The notes under the pieces: model-generated
The model's database searches: none
Seen by the model: the letters and a program-made list of their open reading frames with translations, nothing else
Told to the model about the DNA's origin: nothing
Shown here: in pieces, positions 34,756 through 42,915 of the stretch
How the letters are laid out: each line of letters begins with the position of its first letter
Position numbering within the stretch: the first letter of the stretch is position 1
Assembly: GCA_023392125.1 (NCBI GenBank)
Contig: JAEVZS010000008.1
Span: forward strand, 89,471 to 153,470
Source of the DNA: Bacteroidota bacterium
GTDB taxonomy: Bacteria > Bacteroidota > Bacteroidia > Cytophagales > Cytophagaceae
Direction: 5' to 3'
DNA: 64,000 bases
Translations under genes and position numbers: made by a program

Positions 34756-35880
34756 TTACAGAAAACGCTTACGTAGCCAGGCTCTTAATGGAAGATCGTA
34801 CAGCTTCATTAATCCGTAGGCCAGAACAATGGAAACAACTGCAGTCAGTACCCCATACGGCCAGGTTTGCTCCAGCGTATATTCATTGTTGACCACCCAG
34901 GCCATATAGATATATACCAGCGGAAAATGTGTGATGTATATCGGATAGGATATATCGCCCAGAAACCTGCATATACGGATAGCTTTTCCGGATACGTTGC
35001 CGCCGGCACCCAGCCATATGATAAGAGGAAAGAAGAGCATCAGGCAAATACATTCATAAAGGCCATTGAGCCAGGGTTGCTCCGGTCCGCCTACGCGGGG
35101 TACAGACAGCACTATGACCAGTAGCAGAGCCGTAGACAGAAAAGCATGGGGAGTATACGTCGGTCTGACGGTTCTTGCCAGCAGCATTCCGGCCAGAAAA
35201 GGAAAGGAGAGGCGCAGGAGGCCGAGCCGCAATTGCTTCGGGTCATCGATAGACCAGCCGCCGATGATATCTCCGGCCGGGTTGGTCAGGGCGTAATGCA
35301 GGGTAAAGCCGGCGGCTGTCAGCATCAAAGCGGCCAATATAATATTGGAAAGCCGGCGTAATACAAGTGCATAGACAAGATTGGCAATGTATTCATAAAA
35401 GAGCGACCAGGCCGGGCCATTGAGCGGAAACATCTCGTTCCAGCCTCTGATATCAAGGCCTTTGCCTACGGGAATCAGAAGGCACCCGAGCAGCATGACG
35501 AGAATCAGTTTCCACAACGGAGTCTGGGATATACTGCTCCAGCCCAGGTCCGGAGAATCCTGAAAATAGAACAACAGCGCTCCTGCCACCGAACCCGCTA
35601 TGACCATGGGATGCAACCGGATAATGCGGCGGCGGAAGAAATCGGCCAGGGACATTTGTTTCCAGCGGTCATCGTAGGCATAGCTGATCACATAACCAGA
35701 AAGAAGAAAGAAGAAATCTACAGCCAGATAGCCGTGATTGATGATTTGTCTGGCAGGGTCTCCGCCGGAGTGGATCTCGAAAATATGGAACAGAACAACC
35801 ATTACGGCGGCTACTCCGCGTAAGCCATCCAGTATTTCATAATGCGGTTTGGATTTTGCCAGATCGGGCAGCTTATTCAT
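34756..35880 (-). CDS. Acyltransferase family 3 (OafA/YrhL-like) membrane protein
   Basis: A 374-residue protein with about ten membrane helices. The N-terminus has the family signature LDGLRGVAAVMVVLFHIFE with the conserved His, and GYLAVDFFFLLSGYVISYAY, followed by FFRRRIIRLHPM. Such enzymes O-acylate sugars of lipopolysaccharide, exopolysaccharide, peptidoglycan or small molecules at the inner membrane. No linked polysaccharide biosynthesis gene is seen, so the acceptor is unknown. It is transcribed divergently from the AraC/cupin regulator with a 125-bp spacer. Confidence 0.9.
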   Translation of the reverse strand: MNKLPDLAKSKPHYEILDGLRGVAAVMVVLFHIFEIHSGGDPARQIINHGYLAVDFFFLLSGYVISYAYDDRWKQMSLADFFRRRIIRLHPMVIAGSVAGALLFYFQDSPDLGWSSISQTPLWKLILVMLLGCLLIPVGKGLDIRGWNEMFPLNGPAWSLFYEYIANLVYALVLRRLSNIILAALMLTAAGFTLHYALTNPAGDIIGGWSIDDPKQLRLGLLRLSFPFLAGMLLARTVRPTYTPHAFLSTALLLVIVLSVPRVGGPEQPWLNGLYECICLMLFFPLIIWLGAGGNVSGKAIRICRFLGDISYPIYITHFPLVYIYMAWVVNNEYTLEQTWPYGVLTAVVSIVLAYGLMKLYDLPLRAWLRKRFL

Positions 35881-35977
35881 AATTCAAAGAAAGTTGAAGG
35901 GTTTCCCTTGTGGAATCACAGCCAAATTAGCAGTAAATCGGGAAAGCCGATTGTCCGATATTTTTTTTCTTTTGTCG

Positions 35978-35985
35978 TATCTTTG
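35978..35985 (+). promoter_or_regulatory. -7 promoter box before the AraC/cupin regulator
   Basis: TATCTTTG matches the Bacteroidota consensus TAnnTTTG and lies 20 bp before the ATG at 36006, giving a very short leader. A TTG at 35951-35953 could serve as the -33 element although the spacing (24 bp) is at the long end. Confidence 0.5.
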
Positions 35986-36005
35986 TATTTTTTATACGTT
36001 ATGGT

Positions 36006-36872
36006 ATGTGTATGAGTGAAAATGTAAAATATTGTCATATGTCGGAAAAGGATCAGGAGTCCTTTATTTTCGATCATGTGCACATCCCCTGGGACAGACA
36101 GATCGATTTGCACCGTCAGGAATCGTGGGAGCTTGCTTATATCATCACGGGACGCGGCATGCGGGTAATCGGAGATGTGATCGAGCCGTTTCAGGAAGGA
36201 GAAGTGATTCTGATTCCGCCGCATATACCGCATTGCTGGTCTTTTGATGAGAAAGTCAGTGATGAGACCGGAAAGATTGAGAATATATGTGTGTTTTTTA
36301 CAGACCGTTTTCTGGAAAACAGTAAAGCAGTTTTTCCGGAGCTCAGTGATATAGTACATTCTATACAGGAGTTTGCCGAGGCGGTATCGTATAGCGGAAA
36401 TATATTGACGGAAATACAAAAGCTTCTGAAATCAATGACCGGCGAAACAAGGGTAGACCGGCTGGCTTCTGCTATAAGAATTCTGGGTTTACTGTCAGAC
36501 AGACAAAGCACCAGAGTAGTGGGACGTCCGGTTGCAGAGGACAGAAAGAGCAAACGTATGCAGCTTCTGCACCTGTATGTAATGAACAACTATCAGAATA
36601 CAATCAGTCTTGATGAAGTCGCCAGGTTTGTCGGAATGGAAAAATCTTCGTTTTGTGTCTTCTTCAGGAAAGCGACCGGAAAGACTTTTTTCTCTTTCCT
36701 GACAGAGTACAGGATAGAAGCGTCCTGTAAAATGCTTGCAAATACTGCAATGTCTGTCTCGGAAGTCTGCCATGCAGCAGGCTTCGGAGATATACCATAC
36801 TATAATCGTGTTTTCAGGAGGATCAAAGGTCAGACGCCTACACAATACCGGAAAGACTTGCAAAGCGGATAG
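36006..36872 (+). CDS. AraC-family regulator with N-terminal cupin domain
   Basis: A 288-residue regulator. Residues 20-100 form an AraC-type cupin that typically binds a sugar: IDLHRQESWELAYIITGRGM and FQEGEVILIPPHIPHCW. Residues 185-288 are the double helix-turn-helix, with SLDEVARFVGMEKSSFCVFF and the second motif SVSEVCHAAGFGDIPYYNRV-FRR ending in TPTQYRK. It precedes the pyranose-oxidase-like gene in the same orientation with a 381-bp gap, and is the natural candidate to regulate that locus in response to a sugar (inference). The ATG at 36012 is an alternative start. Confidence 0.88.
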   Translation: MCMSENVKYCHMSEKDQESFIFDHVHIPWDRQIDLHRQESWELAYIITGRGMRVIGDVIEPFQEGEVILIPPHIPHCWSFDEKVSDETGKIENICVFFTDRFLENSKAVFPELSDIVHSIQEFAEAVSYSGNILTEIQKLLKSMTGETRVDRLASAIRILGLLSDRQSTRVVGRPVAEDRKSKRMQLLHLYVMNNYQNTISLDEVARFVGMEKSSFCVFFRKATGKTFFSFLTEYRIEASCKMLANTAMSVSEVCHAAGFGDIPYYNRVFRRIKGQTPTQYRKDLQSG

Positions 36873-37253
36873 CGAAACAGCGCTGCTTTGAATTGTCAGG
36901 CAGGTGTTTATAATCAGTAATCTGAATTGAGATACTGCAGTAACTAATTGCCATGCTGCTGTTTTTATAAAAGATATTTTTCGGAAAGAGCAGGACTTGC
37001 TCTGTAGTGTATTTTTCGGGATGAGATTTTTTTTACGGTTTTTTTAAACAAGTGACGGGCTAAGATGTTAATAGTGTTCATTCAAAAAAGTCTTATGCGT
37101 TTTTTAAGGAGCCGATGTGTCAGGCAGCCTTGAAAGGGAAGAATCCTGGTGTGAAATTTTTAGATGCAGATTTTTGGGATACACATTTTGCTGGAGAACC
37201 AATGACATTTTTTGACTGAGCTGATCAGAATTTTTAACTAAAAAAAATACACT
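36873..37253 (+). other. Long leader/intergenic region with a possible small ORF
   Basis: An A/T-rich 381-bp gap before the pyranose-oxidase-like gene. No TAnnTTTG box was found. A 34-codon frame at 37115-37219 starts MCQAALKGKNPGVKF and is preceded by AAGGAG, a Shine-Dalgarno-like run unusual for this phylum, but there is no other support for it being a gene. Confidence 0.3.
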
Positions 37254-38954
37254 ATGTACGGTAAAACGAAACTATCTTCTACTCCTTACGCAGTTGAGAC
37301 AAAGGAGGTAGATGTATTTATTGCCGGTTCCGGTCCGGTTGGCTGTGCGTTTGCCAGAAAACTGGTAGAAAAAGGCTATAAAGTGATGATGATCGATGCG
37401 GGAGCGAAATACTCCAAAAGACCGGGCGAGCATCTGAAAAACTCTTTTATTTATCAGCGGAATGTAGATCCTTTTGCTTCCGTGATCAGGGGACATTTGC
37501 AGCCTCTGTCTGTACCGACCAGCGACAATCCCATGCTTACGCTTGATCCGGGAGCATTTTCGATAGATCGTAACAATCCGGATTATAAAGGATTTGTAAT
37601 CAATGGCCAGAACCCCGATCAGGTATCCTACAAAAACCTTCCCGGGGCGGCGGCCACGTATGCAGTAGGAGGGATGGCTACTCACTGGACCTGTGCCTGT
37701 CCGAGACACCATCCGACTATGGAGAGAACTCCGGTTATCTCAGACAAAGAATGGGACAAGCTCTATTCCGAAGCGGAAGAGCTGTTGAATGTGCAAAATG
37801 ATCAGTTTGACAAATCGATACGTCATACCAAAGTAAAGGAAGTGCTCCAGCAGGAGTTTAGTGAGCTGAAAGCTCCGTATCATCCGCAGAGTCTGCCGCT
37901 GGCAGTGCAGAGGAGAAAAGATAATCCTGACTTTGTACACTGGAGCGGATCCGATACCGTATTGGGGCATCTGGCTGACAATGTCAATTATTATAAGGAT
38001 GAATCCGGTGGTGTGCTGGAGATACTGGAGCAGCATCAGCTGCGCAAAGTAGTGCAGGACGGTTCCGGCAAATCCATCGATTTTGCCTGTGTGCAGAATC
38101 TTCTGGAATGGAAAGAGGTCCATGTAAAAGCCAAGATATATATTGTTGCTACAGGAACAGTGCTGATCAATCAGATATTATTCAACTCTGAAATCGATGC
38201 TCCGAACTCCGGCTTGTACCTGTCCGAGCAGCCAATGGCCTTCTGTCAGGTGGTTCTTCTGAAGAAAGTAATCGAAGAAATAAGAAACGATCCCAGATTT
38301 GCCAAACCGCTGGAGATGCATAAGCACAAAAATCCGAAAGATCCCGTACCGATTCCGTTCAACGATCCGGAGCCGCAGGTATGGATTCCGGTATCCGAAG
38401 GCCGTCCGTGGCATTGCCAGATTCACAGAGATGCGTTTGCCTATGGAGATCTTAAGCCCAATATCGACAGCCGTCTCATTGTAGACCTGCGCTGGTTTGG
38501 TATTGTAGATCAGAAAAAGCACAACAAAGTAACCTTTAGCAGTGAGTTGAAAGACTCGTATGGTATGCCGAAGCCGACTTTCGACTTTGAGCTGGATGAT
38601 CCGGACAGAACAAAGCAGCATGCCATGATAGATGATATGCTCCGGGCAGCCAATGTGCTGGGCGGATTCCTGCCGGGATCCGAGCCTCAGTTTATGTCAC
38701 CCGGACTTACCCTGCATATCCATGGCACAGCCAGAATGGGTACAGATGCCAGTGACAGCGTAGTGGATACCAACTCCAAAGTATGGGGAATGGACAATCT
38801 GTTCCTTGGCGGAAACGGATTGATTCCGAGGGGTACCGCGAGCAATCCTACGCTGACCAGTGTTGCTATGGCGCTCAAAGCGGCTGAGTATATCGATTCA
38901 CAAATCAGCCCGACAGCTTCCAAAGCAAGCAAAGTAGGAGACCTGATAGTCTGA
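37254..38954 (+). CDS. Pyranose-2-oxidase-like GMC flavoprotein
   Basis: A 566-residue FAD oxidoreductase without a recognisable signal peptide. VDVFIAGSGPVGCAFAR (residues 24-40) is the dinucleotide-binding fold. ATHWTCACPRH contains His144, aligned with the THWT histidine that covalently carries FAD in pyranose oxidases. The C-terminal catalytic region LHIHGTARMG (about 487-496), NLFLGGNGLIP and SNPTLTSVAMALKAAEYI (Asn531) matches the His/Asn active-site pair of pyranose 2-oxidase closely. Known relatives oxidise glucose at C2, while bacterial ones include C-glycoside 3-oxidases; the regiochemistry here is open. It is followed by a strong terminator, then an IolE-like gene, a glucosidase and a propeller lipoprotein, suggesting an oxidative sugar pathway. 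Confidence 0.85.
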   Translation: MYGKTKLSSTPYAVETKEVDVFIAGSGPVGCAFARKLVEKGYKVMMIDAGAKYSKRPGEHLKNSFIYQRNVDPFASVIRGHLQPLSVPTSDNPMLTLDPGAFSIDRNNPDYKGFVINGQNPDQVSYKNLPGAAATYAVGGMATHWTCACPRHHPTMERTPVISDKEWDKLYSEAEELLNVQNDQFDKSIRHTKVKEVLQQEFSELKAPYHPQSLPLAVQRRKDNPDFVHWSGSDTVLGHLADNVNYYKDESGGVLEILEQHQLRKVVQDGSGKSIDFACVQNLLEWKEVHVKAKIYIVATGTVLINQILFNSEIDAPNSGLYLSEQPMAFCQVVLLKKVIEEIRNDPRFAKPLEMHKHKNPKDPVPIPFNDPEPQVWIPVSEGRPWHCQIHRDAFAYGDLKPNIDSRLIVDLRWFGIVDQKKHNKVTFSSELKDSYGMPKPTFDFELDDPDRTKQHAMIDDMLRAANVLGGFLPGSEPQFMSPGLTLHIHGTARMGTDASDSVVDTNSKVWGMDNLFLGGNGLIPRGTASNPTLTSVAMALKAAEYIDSQISPTASKASKVGDLIV

Positions 38955-38972
38955 TACGAACTTTCCTGATTC

Positions 38973-39012
38973 AAAACATGCGGATTGGTCTCTGTTTCAT
39001 CCGCATGTTTTT
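38973..39012 (+). terminator. Intrinsic terminator after the pyranose-oxidase-like gene
   Basis: AAAACATGCGGAT pairs with ATCCGCATGTTTT over 13 bp with a 13-nt loop, and the stem runs into further T residues. It separates this gene from the next by a likely partial or full stop. Confidence 0.8.
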
Positions 39013-39034
39013 CACTTTTTAATCCAATACCATC

Positions 39035-39952
39035 ATGAGCACAAGCAATAAGCCCTTATTTGATAAAGAAAAAGTTTTTATCGGCATCACACCCACCTGC
39101 TGGACCAATGACGATAACCCGCTGATCGGAGAAAACATATCCTTTGAGCAATGCGTCAGTGAAATGGCGCTTGCTGGTTATGCCGGATGCAGTGTCGGGC
39201 ACAAATATCCCAAAGACGTGGACGTATTGAAAGAAGCCCTGGCGCTGCGCAACCTGAAAGTGACCGAACCATGGGCCAGTTTGTATTTTACCGCCAGTGA
39301 AATGTATGACAATACCATTCGCTACTTCAAAAGTCAGCTGGAATTTATCAAGGCGATGGGCGGCTCGACACTCGTGGTGGCCGAGCTCGGTCATGCGGTA
39401 CATCAGCAGGGAGTTTCGGTCATGCCCAATAAGCCTGTCTTTAGCGACAAGCAATGGGATATGCTGATACGCGGCCTCAATAAAGTGGGTGGTATCGCTT
39501 ATGAAGCCGGTATGAAAGTATGCTATCATCCGCATATGGGTACGGGTGTGCAGAACAAAGGGGAAATCGATCGTCTTATGGATGCCGCAGATCCGGAATA
39601 TGTTCATTTGCTTCTTGATACCGGTCATTTGTACTATGCCGGAGAAGATCCGCTCAGGATTACCAAGCAATATGCCAAAAGGATAAGACACTGTCATCTC
39701 AAAGATATCCGGCAGGATGTGCTGAAGCAGGCATTGGAACAGGGACAGAGCTTTCTGGAATCTGTTGCCAACGGTGTATTTACCGTGCCGGGAGACGGCG
39801 CGATCGATTTCAGGCCGATCATGCAGGAGCTTGCCGACAATCAGTTTGAAGGCTGGCTGGTAGTAGAGGCTGAGCAGGATCCGAATAAAGCGACTCCTTT
39901 ATTATACGCTAAAAAAGCACGAAACTATCTGAGAGAAATCACCGGAATATAG
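39035..39952 (+). CDS. Sugar isomerase/epimerase-type TIM barrel (IolE-like)
   Basis: A 305-residue protein of the xylose-isomerase-like TIM-barrel superfamily, without a signal peptide. Opening GITPTCWTNDDNP resembles inosose dehydratase (IolE). Metal-site residues appear in order: VVAELGH, KVCYHPHMGTGVQ, LLLDTGHLYYAG, HCHLKDI and WLVVEAEQD. IolE dehydrates 2-keto-myo-inositol; other members isomerise keto-sugars or, as CarC-type proteins, help cleave 3-keto C-glycosides. Next to a pyranose-oxidase-like enzyme, a role in processing the keto-sugar product is likely (inference). It is followed by an unusually long perfect hairpin. Confidence 0.82.
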   Translation: MSTSNKPLFDKEKVFIGITPTCWTNDDNPLIGENISFEQCVSEMALAGYAGCSVGHKYPKDVDVLKEALALRNLKVTEPWASLYFTASEMYDNTIRYFKSQLEFIKAMGGSTLVVAELGHAVHQQGVSVMPNKPVFSDKQWDMLIRGLNKVGGIAYEAGMKVCYHPHMGTGVQNKGEIDRLMDAADPEYVHLLLDTGHLYYAGEDPLRITKQYAKRIRHCHLKDIRQDVLKQALEQGQSFLESVANGVFTVPGDGAIDFRPIMQELADNQFEGWLVVEAEQDPNKATPLLYAKKARNYLREITGI

Positions 39953-39955
39953 CAG

Positions 39956-40008
39956 GGTATACGATTCCCGGTGACTGAAGCTCCCGAAGCCACCGGGAAT
40001 CGTATACC
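39956..40008 (+). terminator. 18-bp perfect-stem hairpin
   Basis: GGTATACGATTCCCGGTG (39956-39973) is exactly complementary to CACCGGGAATCGTATACC (39991-40008) across a 17-nt loop. It starts 4 nt after the IolE-like stop codon. No T-run follows, so it may be a mobile palindrome or an mRNA 3'-end stabiliser rather than a standard terminator. Confidence 0.65.
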
Positions 40009-40081
40009 TCCGGAGGGGGCTGAAGCTCCCGAAGTTACCGGAAAATGTATACATCCGGCGGAGACTGAGGCTCTCGAAGTC
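39975..40081 (+). repeat. 45-bp-period tandem repeat (2.4 copies)
   Basis: Units start at 39975 (CTGAAGCTCCCGAAG), 40020 (CTGAAGCTCCCGAAG) and 40065 (CTGAGGCTCTCGAAGT), each 45 bp apart. The first unit supplies the right arm of the hairpin at 39956-40008. A related element sits at 32114-32133. Confidence 0.7.
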
Positions 40082-40234
40082 TTACATTGACAGCCTTAGA
40101 TCATTAAAGGTAACCAGTTGGCAATTATTGACATAATTACAATAAAAGTCCGCTTTTATGGTGGAGTATCGCAACCGAATATTTTTTAAAATCAGAGACT
40201 GGCTATTTACATGCCTGATCCTAAATCGTAGTTA

Positions 40235-42892
40235 ATGATGCAATCGGAAGAATATAAACGTCTGAAATCCGGTGAGAACTGGAAAAAATGGGGTCCCTAT
40301 CTGAGTGAACGGGCCTGGGGTACTGTACGTGAAGATTACAGCAGCGATGGCAATGCCTGGAACTATTTCAGCCATGATGCAGCCCGCAGCAGAGTATACC
40401 GCTGGAACGAAGACGGACTGGCCGGTATCTGCGATGACAATCAGTTTCTCTGTTTTGCCCTTTCGCTGTGGAACCATCATGATCCTATTCTGAAAGAACG
40501 GATGTTTGGTCTGACCAATTCGGAGGGCAACCACGGAGAGGATGTCAAGGAGTACTTTTTCTATCTTGACAATACACCCACGCACAGCTATATGAAGCTG
40601 CTGTACAAATATCCGCATTTTGCCTATCCTTACGAAGATATTATCCGGAGCAACGCGTCCAGAGGGTATTACGACTTTGAGTACGAGCTGCTGGATACAG
40701 GGATATTCAATGACAGCAATTACTTTGATGTCGAAGTAGAGTATGCCAAAGCCGATGTGGATGATATACTGGTCAGAATCTCCGTAACCAACAGAGGGAG
40801 CAGGCAGGCTGATTGCAGCATATTGCCCAATCTGTGGTTCAGAAATACCTGGAAATGGGGTTATGAAGAGGGACCACGCTGCGATGTGCCCGGCAAACCT
40901 TCCATGCGGCTTACCGGTCAGGATGAGCGCTTTGCAGAGATAGCACTTCAGCATCCCTGTCTGGGAGCATACTATTTTTACTCAGAGTGCTGTGCCAATG
41001 TACTGTTTACCGAAAACGAAACCAACAACCGTCGCCTTTTCAATTCCGAAAATGACAGCCCTTATGTAAAAGATGCCTTTCATGAGTACATCATCAATAA
41101 GAACCAGGCCAGCGTAAATCCGGAAAAGCAGGGCACCAAAGCCGCTGCCCTGTACACCTTTTCACTTGCTGCCGGCGAGACCAGAACGGTGAGACTGCGA
41201 CTTACCTCTGTGCCTCAGGAAAACCCGTTCACTGTCTTTGACGGGGTTTTTGCAGACAGGAGCCGTGAAGCAGATGCATACTACAATGAGATTCAGGCTC
41301 CGGGCATGTCTCCGGATAAAAAGAATATTCAGCGGCAGGGCTTTGCCGGTATGCTGTGGTCCAAGCAGCTTTACTATTACAATATTGATCAGTGGCTGAG
41401 CGGAGATCCGGGGCAAATGCCGCCACCCAAAGAACGGGAGCATATGAGAAATTCGACATGGAAAAATGTCGATGCTTTTGATATTATTTCCATGCCCGAC
41501 AAATGGGAATATCCCTGGTTTGCTACCTGGGACTGGGCTTTTCACTGCTGGCCGCTTTCGCTGATTGATCCTGCTTTTGCCAAGGCTCAGCTCCGCCTCA
41601 TTGTGAGCGCCCAATATACAAAGCTCGACCAGATACCTGCCTATGAGTGGAACTTTGACGATCTCAATCCCCCGGTGCTTGTCTGGGCGACCTGGCGGAT
41701 CTACAAGATTGAGGGAAAACAGTTCGGTACACCGGACAAAGACTTTCTGGAAGAAATCTTTCAGAAGCTGGAGCTGAATTTCAGCTGGTGGTACAACTAC
41801 AAAGGTGTGGATCATAATGGGCTCTTTCAGGGCGGCTTTATGGGACTTGACAATATCAGTGTCTTTGACCGGAGCAAGCTGGAAGTAGAAGGAGCACATC
41901 TCGATCAGGCAGACACCACCGCCTGGATGGGACTGTATAGCCTCACCATGATGCAGATCGCTCTTGAGCTGGCATCTGACAGCAATAACTATCAGGAGAG
42001 GGCCATTGCCTATCTGGAGCATTTCTTTGAAATAGTCCGTGCCATGAACAACCGCGGGGGAGAGGGCGAAGGGCTCTGGGATGAGGAAGACGGATTCTTT
42101 TACGATGTTCTGCATTATGACAACGATTATAAGAAAAAGCTGAAAGTACGATCGCTCGTAGGGCTTATGCCGCTGCTGGCTGTCGAAGTCCTCGAAGAAG
42201 ACGTCCTTGATCAGTTTCCCGCGGTCAGGCAGCGGCTGGAGCAGCTGATTGACGAAAATGCACCGGTATTATCCAAAATGTCCGATCCCCGGCTGCTGTT
42301 GTCTTCCGGAGGAAAAACCCATCGTCTGCTGGCTGCGCTCAACAGGGAGCGACTCGTCAGTCTGGTTCAGTACATCGCCGATGAAACGGAGTTTTTGTCC
42401 GACTATGGCATTCGCTCCGTATCAAAATATCACCAGGATCATCCTTATGACTACGGTGACGGCAATCCCGATCATATTTTACGTTATGTGCCTGCCGAGT
42501 CCAACTCCGGATTGTTTGGCGGCAACAGTAACTGGCGCGGACCAGTCTGGTTTCCGATCAATTTTCTGATCATCGAGGCCTTGCAGAAGTTCGGCTACTA
42601 CTACGGAGAGCAGCTGAAAATGGAATATCCCAAAGGTTCCGGCAGCTATCTGAAGCTGGACGAAATTGCTACCGATCTGTCCCGGAGGCTTATCCGCATT
42701 TTCGAGAAAAATCAGGAGGGTAAACGACCGGTGTACGGCGGCATACCACAGTTTCAGACGGATCCGCACTGGAAAGACTACATACTCTTTTACGAATATT
42801 TTCACGGAGACAATGGCGCCGGATTAGGTGCCAGTCATCAGACCGGCTGGACAGGACTGGTGCTCAAGCTTATTCAGCAAAATGTCAATTAA
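40235..42892 (+). CDS. GH63-type (MGH1-like) glucosidase, cytoplasmic
   Basis: An 885-residue protein without a signal peptide (Met at 40235 or 40238). The N-terminal beta-sandwich region begins WGPYLSERAWGTVREDYS and YRWNEDGLAGICDD. The (alpha/alpha)6 catalytic domain contains FATWDWAFHCWPL, LNPPVLVWA-like DDLNPPVLVWATW, GLDNISVFDRS and SNSGLFGGNSNWRGPVWFP, all typical of the GH63-type mannosyl-oligosaccharide glucosidase clan including the MGH1-like branch. These are inverting alpha-glycosidases releasing glucose. It is 24 bp upstream of the propeller lipoprotein gene, so the two form an operon. It may supply the monosaccharide for the oxidase pathway, or act on a storage or compatible-solute glucoside; the substrate is undetermined. 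Confidence 0.85.
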   Translation: MMQSEEYKRLKSGENWKKWGPYLSERAWGTVREDYSSDGNAWNYFSHDAARSRVYRWNEDGLAGICDDNQFLCFALSLWNHHDPILKERMFGLTNSEGNHGEDVKEYFFYLDNTPTHSYMKLLYKYPHFAYPYEDIIRSNASRGYYDFEYELLDTGIFNDSNYFDVEVEYAKADVDDILVRISVTNRGSRQADCSILPNLWFRNTWKWGYEEGPRCDVPGKPSMRLTGQDERFAEIALQHPCLGAYYFYSECCANVLFTENETNNRRLFNSENDSPYVKDAFHEYIINKNQASVNPEKQGTKAAALYTFSLAAGETRTVRLRLTSVPQENPFTVFDGVFADRSREADAYYNEIQAPGMSPDKKNIQRQGFAGMLWSKQLYYYNIDQWLSGDPGQMPPPKEREHMRNSTWKNVDAFDIISMPDKWEYPWFATWDWAFHCWPLSLIDPAFAKAQLRLIVSAQYTKLDQIPAYEWNFDDLNPPVLVWATWRIYKIEGKQFGTPDKDFLEEIFQKLELNFSWWYNYKGVDHNGLFQGGFMGLDNISVFDRSKLEVEGAHLDQADTTAWMGLYSLTMMQIALELASDSNNYQERAIAYLEHFFEIVRAMNNRGGEGEGLWDEEDGFFYDVLHYDNDYKKKLKVRSLVGLMPLLAVEVLEEDVLDQFPAVRQRLEQLIDENAPVLSKMSDPRLLLSSGGKTHRLLAALNRERLVSLVQYIADETEFLSDYGIRSVSKYHQDHPYDYGDGNPDHILRYVPAESNSGLFGGNSNWRGPVWFPINFLIIEALQKFGYYYGEQLKMEYPKGSGSYLKLDEIATDLSRRLIRIFEKNQEGKRPVYGGIPQFQTDPHWKDYILFYEYFHGDNGAGLGASHQTGWTGLVLKLIQQNVN

Positions 42893-42915
42893 ACCCAATT
42901 ATCTATATTATTTTT

